From Sthenelais limicola (Eukaryota; Annelida; Polychaeta; Phyllodocida; Sigalionidae): a stretch of DNA of 64,000 nt. The translations under genes and the position numbers were made by a program. The notes under the pieces are model-generated. The model made no database searches, was not told the DNA's origin, and was given only the letters and a program-made list of their open reading frames with translations. This document shows positions 33,080 through 42,288 of this stretch, one piece after another. The stretch's first letter is position 1. Each line of letters opens with the position of its first letter. The DNA lies in NCBI GenBank assembly GCA_942159475.1, contig OW804097.1:114328582-114392581 (forward strand), given 5' to 3'.

Positions 33080-33650
33080 ACTCTCTCACCTCTCTCTCCT
33101 TCTCTGTCTCCTTCTCTGTCTCCTTCTGTCCCTTTTTCTCTTTCTCCTTTTCTCACCTCTCTCTCCTTCTCTCTCCTTCTCTCTCCTTCTCACTCCTTCT
33201 CTCTCCTTCTCTCTCCTTCTCTCTCCTTCCCTCTTTTCTTCTCTCTCTCCTTCTCTCCTCTCTCCTTCTCTCTCCTTCCCTCTCTTCTTCTCTCTCTCCT
33301 TCCCTATCTTCTTCTGTCTCTCCTTCTCTCACCTCTCTCTCCTTCTCTCTCCTTCCCTCTCTTCTTCTCTCTCTCCTTCCCTCTCTTCTTCTATCTCTCC
33401 TTCTCTCACCTCTCTCTCCTTCTCTCTCCTTCCCTCTCTTCTTCTCTCTCTTCTTCTCTCTCCCTTTTCTCTCTGCAAATCCCGAGTTCTCTCTCCCCTC
33501 TCCCCCTCTCTCTATCTCCCACTCCCTTCCCCTCTCTATCGTTCTGTCTTCCCTCTCTTCCTCTCTCTATCCCTCCCCCTCTCGTCCTCCCCTCTGACTC
33601 TCTCTCTCTCGTATACCTTCTCTCTCTCCTCTCTCCATCTATCTCTGCTT
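33080..33650. repeat. 570-bp pyrimidine tract (CTCTCCTTCT)n
   Basis: Almost pure C/T on the + strand with local periodicity (TCTCTCCTTC, CCTCTCTTCTT). Long open frames of Ser/Leu/Pro and, on the other strand, Arg/Glu are consequences of composition. Confidence 0.95.
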
Positions 33651-34088
33651 CAACCACAGAACAATACACTTCTTTAACACAAGCCTTACAGCTGCTCTAA
33701 GTAAATAAGCAGGAAAAGGTACTAAGAAACCAATGCTATTGTCTGCATTGACTGGCCGGTCCCACAAAACCATGAGATATAGGTTCCCAGTTCGTTCCTG
33801 AGCACAAAACACTCATAAAACCCTGTGCTAACAACGACAAACTCATTCTCACAGCTAACAACATACAGGACATTGTGCAGTATATAACAGTACGCCTTAC
33901 AGACACTGCGCACCAGGTTACTCGATATAGCAGTCCAGACAAGCTATTACTTCTGAACTTAGGGGGAAAACAGAGGTTGGGAAGGAGGACGAGGAATCTA
34001 TGGGTCTGGACATTGAGGAGTGTTCTTATATGGAGCTTGGTGACCTTTCTATGATCTAGATGTCTCATCGGCTTACAGAGGTATCATA
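33651..34088. other. Stretch without recognised element
   Basis: Two overlapping minus-strand frames lack recognisable motifs. Confidence 0.4.
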
Positions 34089-34485
34089 TGTGATGTGTTT
34101 CAGGAAAATGAGTCATAAGTCGCAAAATTGATATTTTTCAAAGTATTTTTTTCACAAGATCACATTATTGGAATGTTCTGATTTTTAGGGGGTTTATCAC
34201 TTATAGTTACATCAATCGATGTATCAAATTTCAGTACAATCATCTATGTAATATATCCTTTCATATTAAAGGTCCTCATATGGACTATATTTAGTTACTT
34301 TACTGTTTATTGACCCCCAGAAATATTGGAAACTTTTTTTTAAAAACGAAGATATCAAACTTAAAATCTAGAAATAAGATTGTCAGACTGTTTACTATCA
34401 TTGGAATCGGCTTGATCCCATCTTTTCAAATATGGGGATATCTCAAAATCTATTATTTGCGACTTATGACTCATTTTCATCACAT
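34089..34485 (+). mobile_element. R2 element, full length
   Basis: TGTGATGTGTTTCAGGAAAA to GCGACTTATGACTCATTTTC and ATCACA. The right terminus lacks the CTGAAAC part. Confidence 0.92.
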
Positions 34486-34489
34486 ATTT

Positions 34490-34725
34490 GGGTCAGATTT
34501 TCAGAAAATGTACAATTGGCAGCTGTACACATTGAGTAAATTCTGCTAAATTAGGCTGCAATTTGGTCAATACTAGGTAAATTCGAGTATATTTGGCATT
34601 GCATTGGTTCTAGCAATCTGTTTGGTTTGGTTGAACTGTATTTTGAACTTTATTTTCGTATGAAATTTGGGCCATTTGAGAGAATTGGTGAAGGTGAATT
34701 ATACATTTTCGGGCGATTTTCACCC
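34490..34725 (+). mobile_element. R1 element, full length
   Basis: GGGTCAGATTTTCAGAAAAT to TTTTCGGGCGATTTTCACCC. Immediately follows R2. Confidence 0.93.
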
Positions 34726-34819
34726 ATTTATGGGACGGGTAGCCAGACAATATTAGATAGAGAAGAAGTTCCTACAAATGAAAACTGGTGCGTCAGTTTA
34801 TATTTTTTCGAGTTTATTT

Positions 34820-34860
34820 CCCTACTAGTTTCGGCATTTTGGTTGCCTTCTTCAGGGTAT
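34820..34860 (-). other. Second CTGAAGA...GAAA Penelope-like motif
   Basis: The minus strand reads CCTGAAGAAGGCAACC then AAAATGCCGAAACTAG: CTGANGA (34849-34855), a GGC/GCC stem and GAAAC (34828-34832). Same arrangement as at 13108-13132. The surrounding element is not delimited. Confidence 0.4.
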
Positions 34861-34879
34861 GAAATGATCTTACAAAAGA

Positions 34880-34912
34880 AGTCAGAAAATATACAATTCG
34901 CCTACACCAATC
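34880..34912 (-). mobile_element. R1 terminal fragment
   Basis: AGTCAGAAAATATACAATTC to CACCAATC; resumes briefly as CTCTCAAATAAC at 35171 after an insertion. Confidence 0.65.
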
Positions 34913-35170
34913 TGAAATGGAATGGTACAATCCCCCTTATGTGGCTTGATAGCCCGTTGGTATTATTATTGCTTAACGCTCTCTCTTATTTCTTTCTTTA
35001 TAATGTAATGACATAAGTCACTTGTGTCCATCTTGCTTTTGTTGTTTATCTATATGTACTTATTACCTTCCCTAGTTGTAGTAGATTAATTTTTGTATAC
35101 AGTAAATCAGGATTTCTGAGAATTGCATCATCGATGTAATGTAAAAAAATCTAAATCTAAAATCTAAATC
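34913..35170 (+). mobile_element. Probable non-LTR retrotransposon 3' end
   Basis: Inserted between CACCAATC and CTCTCAAATA of an R1 copy. Ends in an A-rich run followed by three ATCTAA-like repeats (35145-35170), the sort of tail left by LINE-type retroposition. No coding part remains. Confidence 0.5.
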
Positions 35171-35190
35171 CTCTCAAATAACTGATGAAT

Positions 35191-35709
35191 AGTGAAATGA
35201 TACTCAAGTACACTTCAACAGAAATATACATATTTTTTCAATCAACGCAAACCGTTTGATTTTTGATTTAGAAATATTTTATTCAGGACAATGAACATTT
35301 CTATACACAGGTACAAATATTCTCAGAGCAGCCTGAATTACAATACTTTTACCGATAAATTAATACTTAAATACCAATATGAAAAAACTAAATATTAGAT
35401 TCGTTGATACAAAAAGTATATGATATATTAATTTTCACAAAGCCATCAGATTTATAAATGTATCAAAATATGTTTTACAATCCAGTCCGTCGAAAATACT
35501 ATGAAAGTATTTTAGTGTTTATAGATGTAAAGTTAAATATATTCAACTCTATTCAAGTACAGGTCTGACCTTAGCCATCGTATGTATATGTCTGCTATGT
35601 TTGATTGTTGCCAGGGTGATTCCCGCGTATAAGGACAGTATCAAGTTTGGTGGCAGCTGATCAATGCGACTGGATATTTATAACTTATAGATGTATCTGA
35701 GTATATTTG
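35191..35709. other. Stretch without recognised element
   Basis: AT-rich; ATATTTTATTCAGGACAATG at ~35275 resembles ATATTTTATTCAGGATAAAA at ~24305 and may be an antisense retroposon tail. Confidence 0.35.
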
Positions 35710-35781
35710 TTGCGTTTTAGGAAAATGAGTCACAAGTCGAAAATATTTTGGTTTGCTTAACGCTTTCTGTAGTATCAATAC
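35710..35781 (+). mobile_element. R2 element, left part, split by the LTR element
   Basis: Reads TTGCGTTTTAGGAAAATGAG and onward as in other R2 copies, then is cut after ATAC by the LTR retrotransposon. Continues at 41284. Confidence 0.8.
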
Positions 35782-35980
35782 TGTTATGTAGACCTAAAGA
35801 GCTATTGTAATGATAATATAGAGAAAAGGTAAGTATGACCCTCACACGATGGTAGTGTTTGTATGAGTGTTTAATGGTACTGAGAGTTGGGCGCTCCTGG
35901 TAGTATACATACATATTAATGAGCGTGGGTAAACCTACACCTCAATGGGAGGTGTGGGGAGGCTATATGCCTATATAACA
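35782..35980 (-). repeat. 3' LTR of the retrotransposon
   Basis: 199 bp, starting TGTTAT and ending ATAACA in both directions. It appears identical to the copy at 41085-41283. In element sense the LTR opens TGTTATATAGGC, which holds a weak TATA-like string, and carries ATTAAA as a possible polyadenylation signal. Short for the family. A small open frame read through it is an artefact. Confidence 0.93.
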
Positions 35981-35996
35981 TAATCTCCTCCCCCCT
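35981..35996 (-). other. Polypurine tract next to the 3' LTR
   Basis: In element sense the run AGGGGGGAGGAGATTA ends exactly at the first base of the 3' LTR. This is the expected place and composition for the plus-strand primer of an LTR retrotransposon. Confidence 0.8.
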
Positions 35997-37402
35997 GAAA
36001 CAATCGCAAAATACGGATAAAGGTGAATTTTAAGATTGAATATCAATATGAACACAATACATCACAAGTATTTTTCGATTTTCTATTAATAAATGGAACA
36101 TTTTGAGTTCATCAGTTAAATAGACATCATATTTATAATATACAAATCTGACCTCAAGCGATGAAGAATCTTAAACATCTTATATGAACCATCACGAGAT
36201 TAACATTAATAATATTCCAATCGTCTTCCTGTCACCGTCCAACGCTTTTGTAAAATAATCTGTACCTTCCTCGAGGCGCGGAAGTGTCGATAATGCCCAC
36301 CAGGTGGTGCCACTCGTCCCAACACATTTTAGTCAAACTACTGGGTTAACATGGGTAAATGCTGCCGTCTCTTTAAGTTATACGACAAGGAATCAGCCTA
36401 AATACAAAATAAAGCTGGCTACCTATATTAATAAAGATGTGGGAATTACAAATCTTCCCCTTATCCATGTCTCCTGTTAAAGGTTATAAAATCCAACATG
36501 GAAACCGGCCTGTGAGGCCTTCACTCTTTGACTACGCATAGGTTAAAATATGATTTAAATACGAACAAACTGCGGACCCCTACGACAAGCAGTAATCAGT
36601 GGCCTGGGAGGCCTTCACTCCAATGTTTTTTTTTTAAAACAAGTTCAAGCAATATGACAACATATCAATGTCTGATTAATGTCCCCGCCGTGTAGTATGT
36701 ACGAATATGGTCGTGTAGGAAGACGCATGTCTGCGGAAGCTGCAGTGTCCACGATGCTATCCTCAAGCATGGCTTTCCCCAAGGGCCATCAGGGTAGCAC
36801 CTGGTTGGTCCGTCGATGCCTCACTGCAATTCAATTACATTTAAATCGCACATTAAATCGTGTGAAAACAAGAAACTAATGGCATGTTTTTAACCAGATA
36901 CATTCAATCAATCGGTAGGAAGGTCCCATTGGTCTCTGGGTGAGAATTGCGATATGGAACTGAGTCAAACATAAATAAAAATGCTTCCCAAAAAATATCA
37001 GACCAGTTCTGTTTTTCATTTACAGATCAGGATAGGCAAGTAAAATATTAACGATCTGGAAGATCTTTGCATGCGGCCGAATACAGGCACTGATAATACA
37101 TAATGTAGTTGGCTATACGCCTCGTCTAGCTTGACAGCAACACGAGCGGGCCGAGCCCTGCCTAACTCAAAAGCGCGGACGTCGGAGAGAGCACCTGTGC
37201 GAGTCGCGCAGTGTATTCTCTATGGAGTAGTGGCAACAGGTGGTGTATTTCAATGCCGCGGGCCCGGAGAATATATCATGACTACAATGCTACTGTTAAC
37301 TTTCGGCAATTTGCCCCCGAGGAGGCTTCCCCGGCCTTGCGCGGCCGCGTGCCGTGTATGCTCTGTCGCCGGGCGGCCGGTCGGTCTCCCGACTCAACCT
37401 GG
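35997..37402. other. Non-coding segment replacing integrase
   Basis: 1.4 kb between the truncated pol frame and the polypurine tract. No minus-strand open frame of useful length and no integrase motif was found. 37131-37400 is strikingly GC-rich (many CG steps, GCGGCCGC-like strings) compared with the AT-rich window. A short frame directly after pol (in element sense) is rich in Pro, Arg and Gly and could be a remnant of a pol C-terminus, but that is a guess. The rest resembles ordinary AT-rich sequence. Confidence 0.6.
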
Positions 37403-39532
37403 TTAAAACGGCTTTGCATTTAGGGCCAGTAAAGCTGCATGATCCGTCAGAATTTTGAATTTTGAGCCAGCCACATAGTGTTTAAATTTTTCCAAGGCAA
37501 ATTTCGTACCTATCAGCTCCCGATCCGTTGTTGAATATGAAATCTCGGCTGCATTTAACCCTCTACCTGCGAATGCAATTGGTCTCAAAAACCCTTCTCT
37601 ATCAGGCTGCCAGAGCGATGCCCCTAGGGCTATTGAGCTCGCATCACTTGTTATAATGAAAGGGATGCTATAGTCTGGGTATTTCAGTACAGCTTCAGTA
37701 CAAATAGAACGTCTGATTTTTTCAAAAGCTCTCTGACACTCCTCCGACCAAATATATTTGACTTTTGCCTTGGTCAAATGATACAGAGGCTGCATTACCT
37801 TGCTGAAGTCTGAAATAAATGATCTATAATAGTTGGCCAGACCATTGAAAGCCCTAAGATCTTTCACATTCTTTGGTGCTGGATAGGTTGCAATTGGTTT
37901 CACCTTTTCCGGATCCGGAGCTATACCTCTTCCATCTACCATAAACCCTAGGAAAGGTACCCTGGGTAATCCAAAAGAACATTTTTGCTTTTTGAACAAT
38001 ATATTCGCCTCCAGAAAAATTTTAAATATTTTCTCAAGATCTCTCAAATGGTCATCCCACTTGGAGTTTGCCAGCAATACATCGTCGATGTAGCATATTG
38101 TTGACGGTAGATCTTTCAACAGTGATTCCACGACTCCATGGAAGGCTTTTGGAGATGTTTTTAACCCCATAGGCATAACCTTATAAATGTAGTTCCCAAA
38201 GGGGGTGCTAAAAGCACTCAATTTCCTATGTTCTTTACAAACTGGGACCTGGTTAAAACCCCCAAAACAATCCAGCTTGCTGAAGAACTTTCCCTGCAAT
38301 TCCCCAACGTTTTGCAAGGATTCTTCTGCACAAGGAAATGATTTCGATTGACTTTTTACCTGAGAATTCAAATGCCTGAAATCTGTAACGAGCCTATAAG
38401 CCCTGTTACCCTCTTTAGAACTGCCCTTTTCTACTAAGAAAGCTGGGCTAGTGAATTCCAAATTTTCGTCTGTCTTTTCTATAATATTTTGCTCAACTTG
38501 TTCGTCTAAAATCTGCTTCATTTCTCTTCTAATATTAGGATTAATCCTATAGCTCCGAAATTGTTTTGGTACATACTCCGCCTTCAACTCTATGGGATGT
38601 TCGTATTTGGTCGTTAAACCCAACACTTTATCACTGCCGACGAATACATTCTCGTATTTGTTTAGCAAGTTAACCATCTGCTCCTTTTGACTCGGTAACA
38701 GCTGTTCACCTATGTCAAATTTTGCTGGCTCGAGTCCCTTACCCTTATCGGATTGTTTTTGTTCAACCTCGATAGCCATGTTCTCCTTCACCGACTCGAT
38801 GTTATTTAGGGATACAAAGTCATTTTCAGTCTTAATACAATACAAACCAATGATAGAACCTTTAGGAATAACTCTGTATCCCCTGCTAGTATTATATACA
38901 CATGTACGTATTAAACCATTAGGTCCCTGGGGCTTAGCAAGCACCCGTTTCACCATATAAGGAACTCTCGTCTTTCGCTTCATATTTTCTGTTATACCGA
39001 TCGTATCTGATATATCCTCAAATGAAACCACATAGTTTGTAGCCTCCAATTCTGATCTAGGAGGTATGACATATCGTCGTCTAGCTCTTATTGTGTAAAT
39101 CTGTTGTCTCTGTGCATTATATTTTAATTTAGCAGAATTGCTTCTTAAGAATTCGGATCCGATTATCATCGACCTGTCCAGCTTAGGGACTACAGTGAAC
39201 CAATGGGAAAACCATCTTTCCTTGATTCTGAATTTAATTTTGATCTGTTTTCTGGCGCTTTGTGCTCCACCGTCTGCAATATAAACCTTGATATGACAGT
39301 TTCTTGAGAAAAGTATAACATCTCTCCTCAACAAAGCTTTGTAAAATTTCCCAGAAATGCAACTCAGAGTTGCTCCTGTGTCAACTAAAGTTGGTATTTT
39401 GTAATGACTCAGTTCCAACACAATACAACCCTTATTCAAACCAATAGAAATGGGATCTCCCTTACCTGGCGTCAATGTCAAAACTGCATCCTCCTCCTGG
39501 GTCCGTCCGAATAGTTCATTAATGCACACCAT
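37403..39532 (-). CDS. pol: Pol fragment: protease, reverse transcriptase, partial RNase H
   Basis: 709 residues from the first Met; translation may instead enter by frameshift from gag. Aspartic protease: LVDTGATLS, with DTGA at 51-54. Reverse transcriptase: about 330-560, with TSPAFLVEKG (~361), LVTDFRHLNS (381-390), FFSKLD (~417-421), MPMGLKTSPKAF (~453) and the catalytic YIDD at 481-484, then FLGF (~527). RNase H: ITSDAS (~627-632), STTDREL (~667) and LTDHAALLAL (~695), giving the first three acidic positions. The frame stops at LNAKPF, before the end of a normal RNase H, and the last catalytic region and all of integrase (usually several hundred residues) are absent. No internal stop or frameshift, so the retained enzymes look recently functional. 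Confidence 0.92.
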   Translation of the reverse strand: MVCINELFGRTQEEDAVLTLTPGKGDPISIGLNKGCIVLELSHYKIPTLVDTGATLSCISGKFYKALLRRDVILFSRNCHIKVYIADGGAQSARKQIKIKFRIKERWFSHWFTVVPKLDRSMIIGSEFLRSNSAKLKYNAQRQQIYTIRARRRYVIPPRSELEATNYVVSFEDISDTIGITENMKRKTRVPYMVKRVLAKPQGPNGLIRTCVYNTSRGYRVIPKGSIIGLYCIKTENDFVSLNNIESVKENMAIEVEQKQSDKGKGLEPAKFDIGEQLLPSQKEQMVNLLNKYENVFVGSDKVLGLTTKYEHPIELKAEYVPKQFRSYRINPNIRREMKQILDEQVEQNIIEKTDENLEFTSPAFLVEKGSSKEGNRAYRLVTDFRHLNSQVKSQSKSFPCAEESLQNVGELQGKFFSKLDCFGGFNQVPVCKEHRKLSAFSTPFGNYIYKVMPMGLKTSPKAFHGVVESLLKDLPSTICYIDDVLLANSKWDDHLRDLEKIFKIFLEANILFKKQKCSFGLPRVPFLGFMVDGRGIAPDPEKVKPIATYPAPKNVKDLRAFNGLANYYRSFISDFSKVMQPLYHLTKAKVKYIWSEECQRAFEKIRRSICTEAVLKYPDYSIPFIITSDASSIALGASLWQPDREGFLRPIAFAGRGLNAAEISYSTTDRELIGTKFALEKFKHYVAGSKFKILTDHAALLALNAKPF

Positions 39533-39585
39533 AGGGTCTTTTTCACAATCCTCATGGCGATAGCCCTTGTTTTCGCCATGGGTAT

Positions 39586-41052
39586 CTAGTTTTCCTCACT
39601 TCTGGGGTGAGGTGTAGGAGGTCTGTATCCTGATGACCTTCCATTCGAATGACTTCTGTCTTTGGAATTGCTCCTCCAGTTCTCCTTGCTATTAGACCTG
39701 TTGTTCCTCCAGTTTTCCTTGCTGTTAGACCTGTTGCGACTGCTTGATCTTGGCCTCTCTTCCTGCTGTCTCCATGGTTCCCTGCTGTTACTTCTGGGCT
39801 TGCTGGAGTTCCTTCTTTCACTGGATTTGCTGTGTGGTCTTTGGTAGCTGTCTCTAGACTTTGACCTGCCATCCTTACTGTAGTTCTGATATTTATCACC
39901 AGATTTCCTCTCCTTACTATAGTGACCATTTTTCTTTTGGTCCCTTCTGTCGTATCCTGATCTTCCTCTGCTGTCAGCTACATAGAATACTTCCTTCCTC
40001 GTCTCTCCAGCCTTTGTTTGAAATGCCTCATAAGCCACCTCGTACCTAATTGCCAGTCTCGAAGCAATTATGGCTGTATTTGGGGCCTCAGCCAGAACCA
40101 TCTTTCTGAGATATTCCTTTAGCCCCCTGCAATATAGGTCTGTTCTCAACGATTCGGTCAGTTCTCCGTGTTTGGACAGTAACAGCAGCTTATCTCTATT
40201 GTAATCCTGTACGGATTCGTCCTCCCCCTGAGCCCTATTCACGTAATCATTGATTCTCTCCTCAAACGGTAAGTGTTTAAACTTTTCCATAAACGCAGGA
40301 GAAAAGTCCTCAAATGTTTTCTCTGGGCTCGCTGCTCTGTATTGTAGGAAATATGCTTCTGCATCGCCAGCCAGAAACTTTCGCAATCCCTCTATCTTCA
40401 TGGCCGTTGGCAATTGCACGTGGCTCGTATATGCATTGTAATTGTCCAAGAAATTGCCGGCAGATACCATCGCCGTCGGTTGCGAGAATACCTCTGGGGG
40501 CGAGGCAAACATTTTCAGGATTGCCGGCTGTACTTGCTTCTCATTGTCCTTATGACCCAGGCTTCTCGCTAGTTCCCTTACCAAATCGCTCATCGTTGTT
40601 TTGAACATCTCTTGCTGGCCTTGCATAGCCGTCTGGTGCTCGATGGATAAATTCTTCATGGCGTCTGCCAGGCCTCTATAATAGGCGGTATCCACATCCT
40701 CCATCGTGAGCTTCTCTTCCTCCGATTGTTTCTGCTTTAACTCTTCCTTGAGCTTCTCCTGTTTCAACTGCTCTATTACCTGGTCATGTCGTTGCTTCTC
40801 TGCGAGCAGATCCTGCTCTGCTTTCTCCTTAGCATCCCTTAGTTGCTTTTCTTCATCCGCCGTTAATACCATTTTCCTTGGAATAGAGGCTTTGCTGTTT
40901 TTGGTGAGAGCCTGAGGCTTGTATAACCCCGGTCGTGGGGAGTGTGAGCTAAGATGTTGAAGGTTAGGCGGGTTTTTCGTGAATAATTCCGAATATTTGC
41001 TGAATCCTCGTGCTGTTTTTGATTGTCTATTTAAATGCGATCTATTTTCCAT
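39586..41052 (-). CDS. gag: Gag of the Ty3/gypsy-type element
   Basis: Structural protein that would form the retrotransposon particle; 488 residues from the Met at 41052, which is the first Met after the primer-binding site. Residues ~61-118 are charged and Lys/Glu-rich, likely coiled coil. Residues ~215-345 form the gag core, with FLAGDAEAYFLQYRA near 226 and the FEERINDYVNRAQGEDESVQDY stretch near 263-284 (two parts of one conserved helix region). Residues ~360-475 are a basic Ser/Arg/Lys tail with a near-duplicated RSNSKENWR motif. No CCHC zinc knuckle is seen, so nucleic-acid binding may rest on the basic tail. The frame is open throughout. The stop lies 54 bases before the first Met of pol, which is in another frame. 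The core is related to the decayed fragment at 42331-42574. Confidence 0.9.
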   Translation of the reverse strand: MENRSHLNRQSKTARGFSKYSELFTKNPPNLQHLSSHSPRPGLYKPQALTKNSKASIPRKMVLTADEEKQLRDAKEKAEQDLLAEKQRHDQVIEQLKQEKLKEELKQKQSEEEKLTMEDVDTAYYRGLADAMKNLSIEHQTAMQGQQEMFKTTMSDLVRELARSLGHKDNEKQVQPAILKMFASPPEVFSQPTAMVSAGNFLDNYNAYTSHVQLPTAMKIEGLRKFLAGDAEAYFLQYRAASPEKTFEDFSPAFMEKFKHLPFEERINDYVNRAQGEDESVQDYNRDKLLLLSKHGELTESLRTDLYCRGLKEYLRKMVLAEAPNTAIIASRLAIRYEVAYEAFQTKAGETRKEVFYVADSRGRSGYDRRDQKKNGHYSKERKSGDKYQNYSKDGRSKSRDSYQRPHSKSSERRNSSKPRSNSREPWRQQEERPRSSSRNRSNSKENWRNNRSNSKENWRSNSKDRSHSNGRSSGYRPPTPHPRSEEN

Positions 41053-41063
41053 AAATAGGATCT

Positions 41064-41081
41064 TATAGGGTTTCTCCACCA
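41064..41081 (-). other. Primer-binding-site-like sequence
   Basis: Three bases inside the 5' LTR, the minus strand reads TGGTGGAGAAACCCTATA. A TGG start matches the complement of a tRNA CCA end, which is where reverse transcription would be primed. I could not assign the tRNA by eye. Confidence 0.6.
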
Positions 41082-41084
41082 ATA

Positions 41085-41283
41085 TGTTATGTAGACCTAA
41101 AGAGCTATTGTAATGATAATATAGAGAAAAGGTAAGTATGACCCTCACACGATGGTAGTGTTTGTATGAGTGTTTAATGGTACTGAGAGTTGGGCGCTCC
41201 TGGTAGTATACATACATATTAATGAGCGTGGGTAAACCTACACCTCAATGGGAGGTGTGGGGAGGCTATATGCCTATATAACA
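41085..41283 (-). repeat. 5' LTR of the retrotransposon
   Basis: 199 bp, apparently identical to 35782-35980. In minus orientation this is the upstream LTR. The gag reading frame happens to stay open back into it, but gag translation should start downstream of the primer-binding site at 41052. Confidence 0.93.
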
Positions 41284-41562
41284 ATACGTGTACAAAATTC
41301 CAGGACAGTCTATTAAATATATTCATGCATTTTGACGGTCATCTTATAGAGTATATATTTAGCTACTTTACTAGTTAATGTCCCCCCAGAGACATTGCAA
41401 ACTTATTTTTCAAAAAAAGAAATATAAAACTTAAAGGTTAGAACTACTTATTAGCTGTCCTAATGTTTACCATCATTAGAATCGGCTTGATCTCATCTTT
41501 TCAAATATAATGATATCTCAACATCCATTTATAGCGACTCATTTCTCTGTAACACGTCACAT
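41284..41562 (+). mobile_element. R2 element, right part, split by the LTR element
   Basis: Continues the R2 sequence from 35781 without loss, starting with the duplicated ATAC, and ends in GTAACACGTCACAT, the degenerate R2 right terminus. Confidence 0.82.
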
Positions 41563-41869
41563 TTGATATTCAGAAAAAAACTTGGTTTTGTTGAACTGTA
41601 TTCTGACTACGAATTGTACATTTTCTGTTGCTCTGACCATTATCCTGAAGAACACATTTAATCTTAGCGAGCAATTAATCACAGATTTAGCTAATACTTC
41701 ATGTTTCAGCTTTAAGGGACAAAGTATTTCTTCCCATCAAAGGACTGGAATAGATAATTAGCTTTCTGCCTTGTGCTTTTGTGCAATACTAATCTCTTTA
41801 GGGTTCCCAGTAGAGTACAGACATGAACTAAACACAAATACAAGCCTATTAAAGTCTTGACAATGCTCA

Positions 41870-42283
41870 TATGTGATCCGTTTTAGGAAAATGAGTCATG
41901 AGTCACAAAATATGGATTTTGAGATATAATCATATTTGAAAAGAGGAGATCAAGGTGATTCCAATGATAGTAAACACTAGGACACCTAATATGTATTTCT
42001 ATATTTTAAGTTTTATATTTTGTTTTTGAAAAAAAAAGTTTGCAATGTTTCTAGATGGGTAATTACCAGTAAAGTAACTAAATACACTCCATACAAAGGC
42101 CTTTAAAACGCAAGGATATATTTATTGCAATGTTCCGAAATTTATGACATGGGTTCATATGACTACTATGTGCTAAACCCTCTAAAGATCAGAACATTTC
42201 AATAATGAGATGCTGTAAAAAAAACACTTTGAAAAACATACATTTTGCGACTTATGACTCATTTCCCTGAAACAGATCACATA
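41870..42283 (+). mobile_element. R2 element, full length
   Basis: ATGTGATCCGTTTTAGGAAA to GACTCATTTCCCTGAAACAG and ATCACATA. Closest relative of 9890-10307. Confidence 0.93.
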
Positions 42284-42288
42284 TATAT

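Larger units (their letters stand above)
35782..41283 (-). mobile_element. Ty3/gypsy-type LTR retrotransposon lacking integrase
   Basis: A complete LTR-bounded element, 5.5 kb, in minus orientation. Seen: two 199-bp LTRs that match at every base I compared, TG...CA LTR ends, a primer-binding-like site next to the 5' LTR (right side), a polypurine tract next to the 3' LTR (left side), an open gag and an open protease-RT-RNase H frame. It is flanked by ATAC on both sides (35778-35781 and 41284-41287), and the two flanks rejoin into one R2 element, so this is a genuine insertion. Known of the family: Ty3/gypsy order is gag, protease, RT, RNase H, integrase. Odd: the RNase H frame stops early and no minus-strand frame of useful length exists in 35981-37402, so integrase is missing. 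Identical LTRs imply recent insertion, so integrase was probably supplied in trans. No envelope-like gene is seen. Confidence 0.93.

Noticed and set aside
32995..33700. Two long Ser/Leu/Pro-rich frames
   Set aside because: Pure translation of the CT tract.
35717..35914. Minus-strand frame inside the 3' LTR
   Set aside because: Same chance frame appears in both LTRs; LTR sequence is regulatory.
36001..37402. Integrase hidden in broken frames
   Set aside because: I read the minus strand next to pol in three frames and found no zinc-binding or D,D35E-type motif; a sensitive profile search was not possible here.
37131..37423. Two + strand frames in the GC-rich part of the LTR element
   Set aside because: Overlapping frames in GC-rich DNA without recognisable motifs, opposite to the element's sense.
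39552..39929. 125-codon frame overlapping gag
   Set aside because: Alternative frame of the Arg/Ser-rich gag tail; gag frame and pol frame explain the region.
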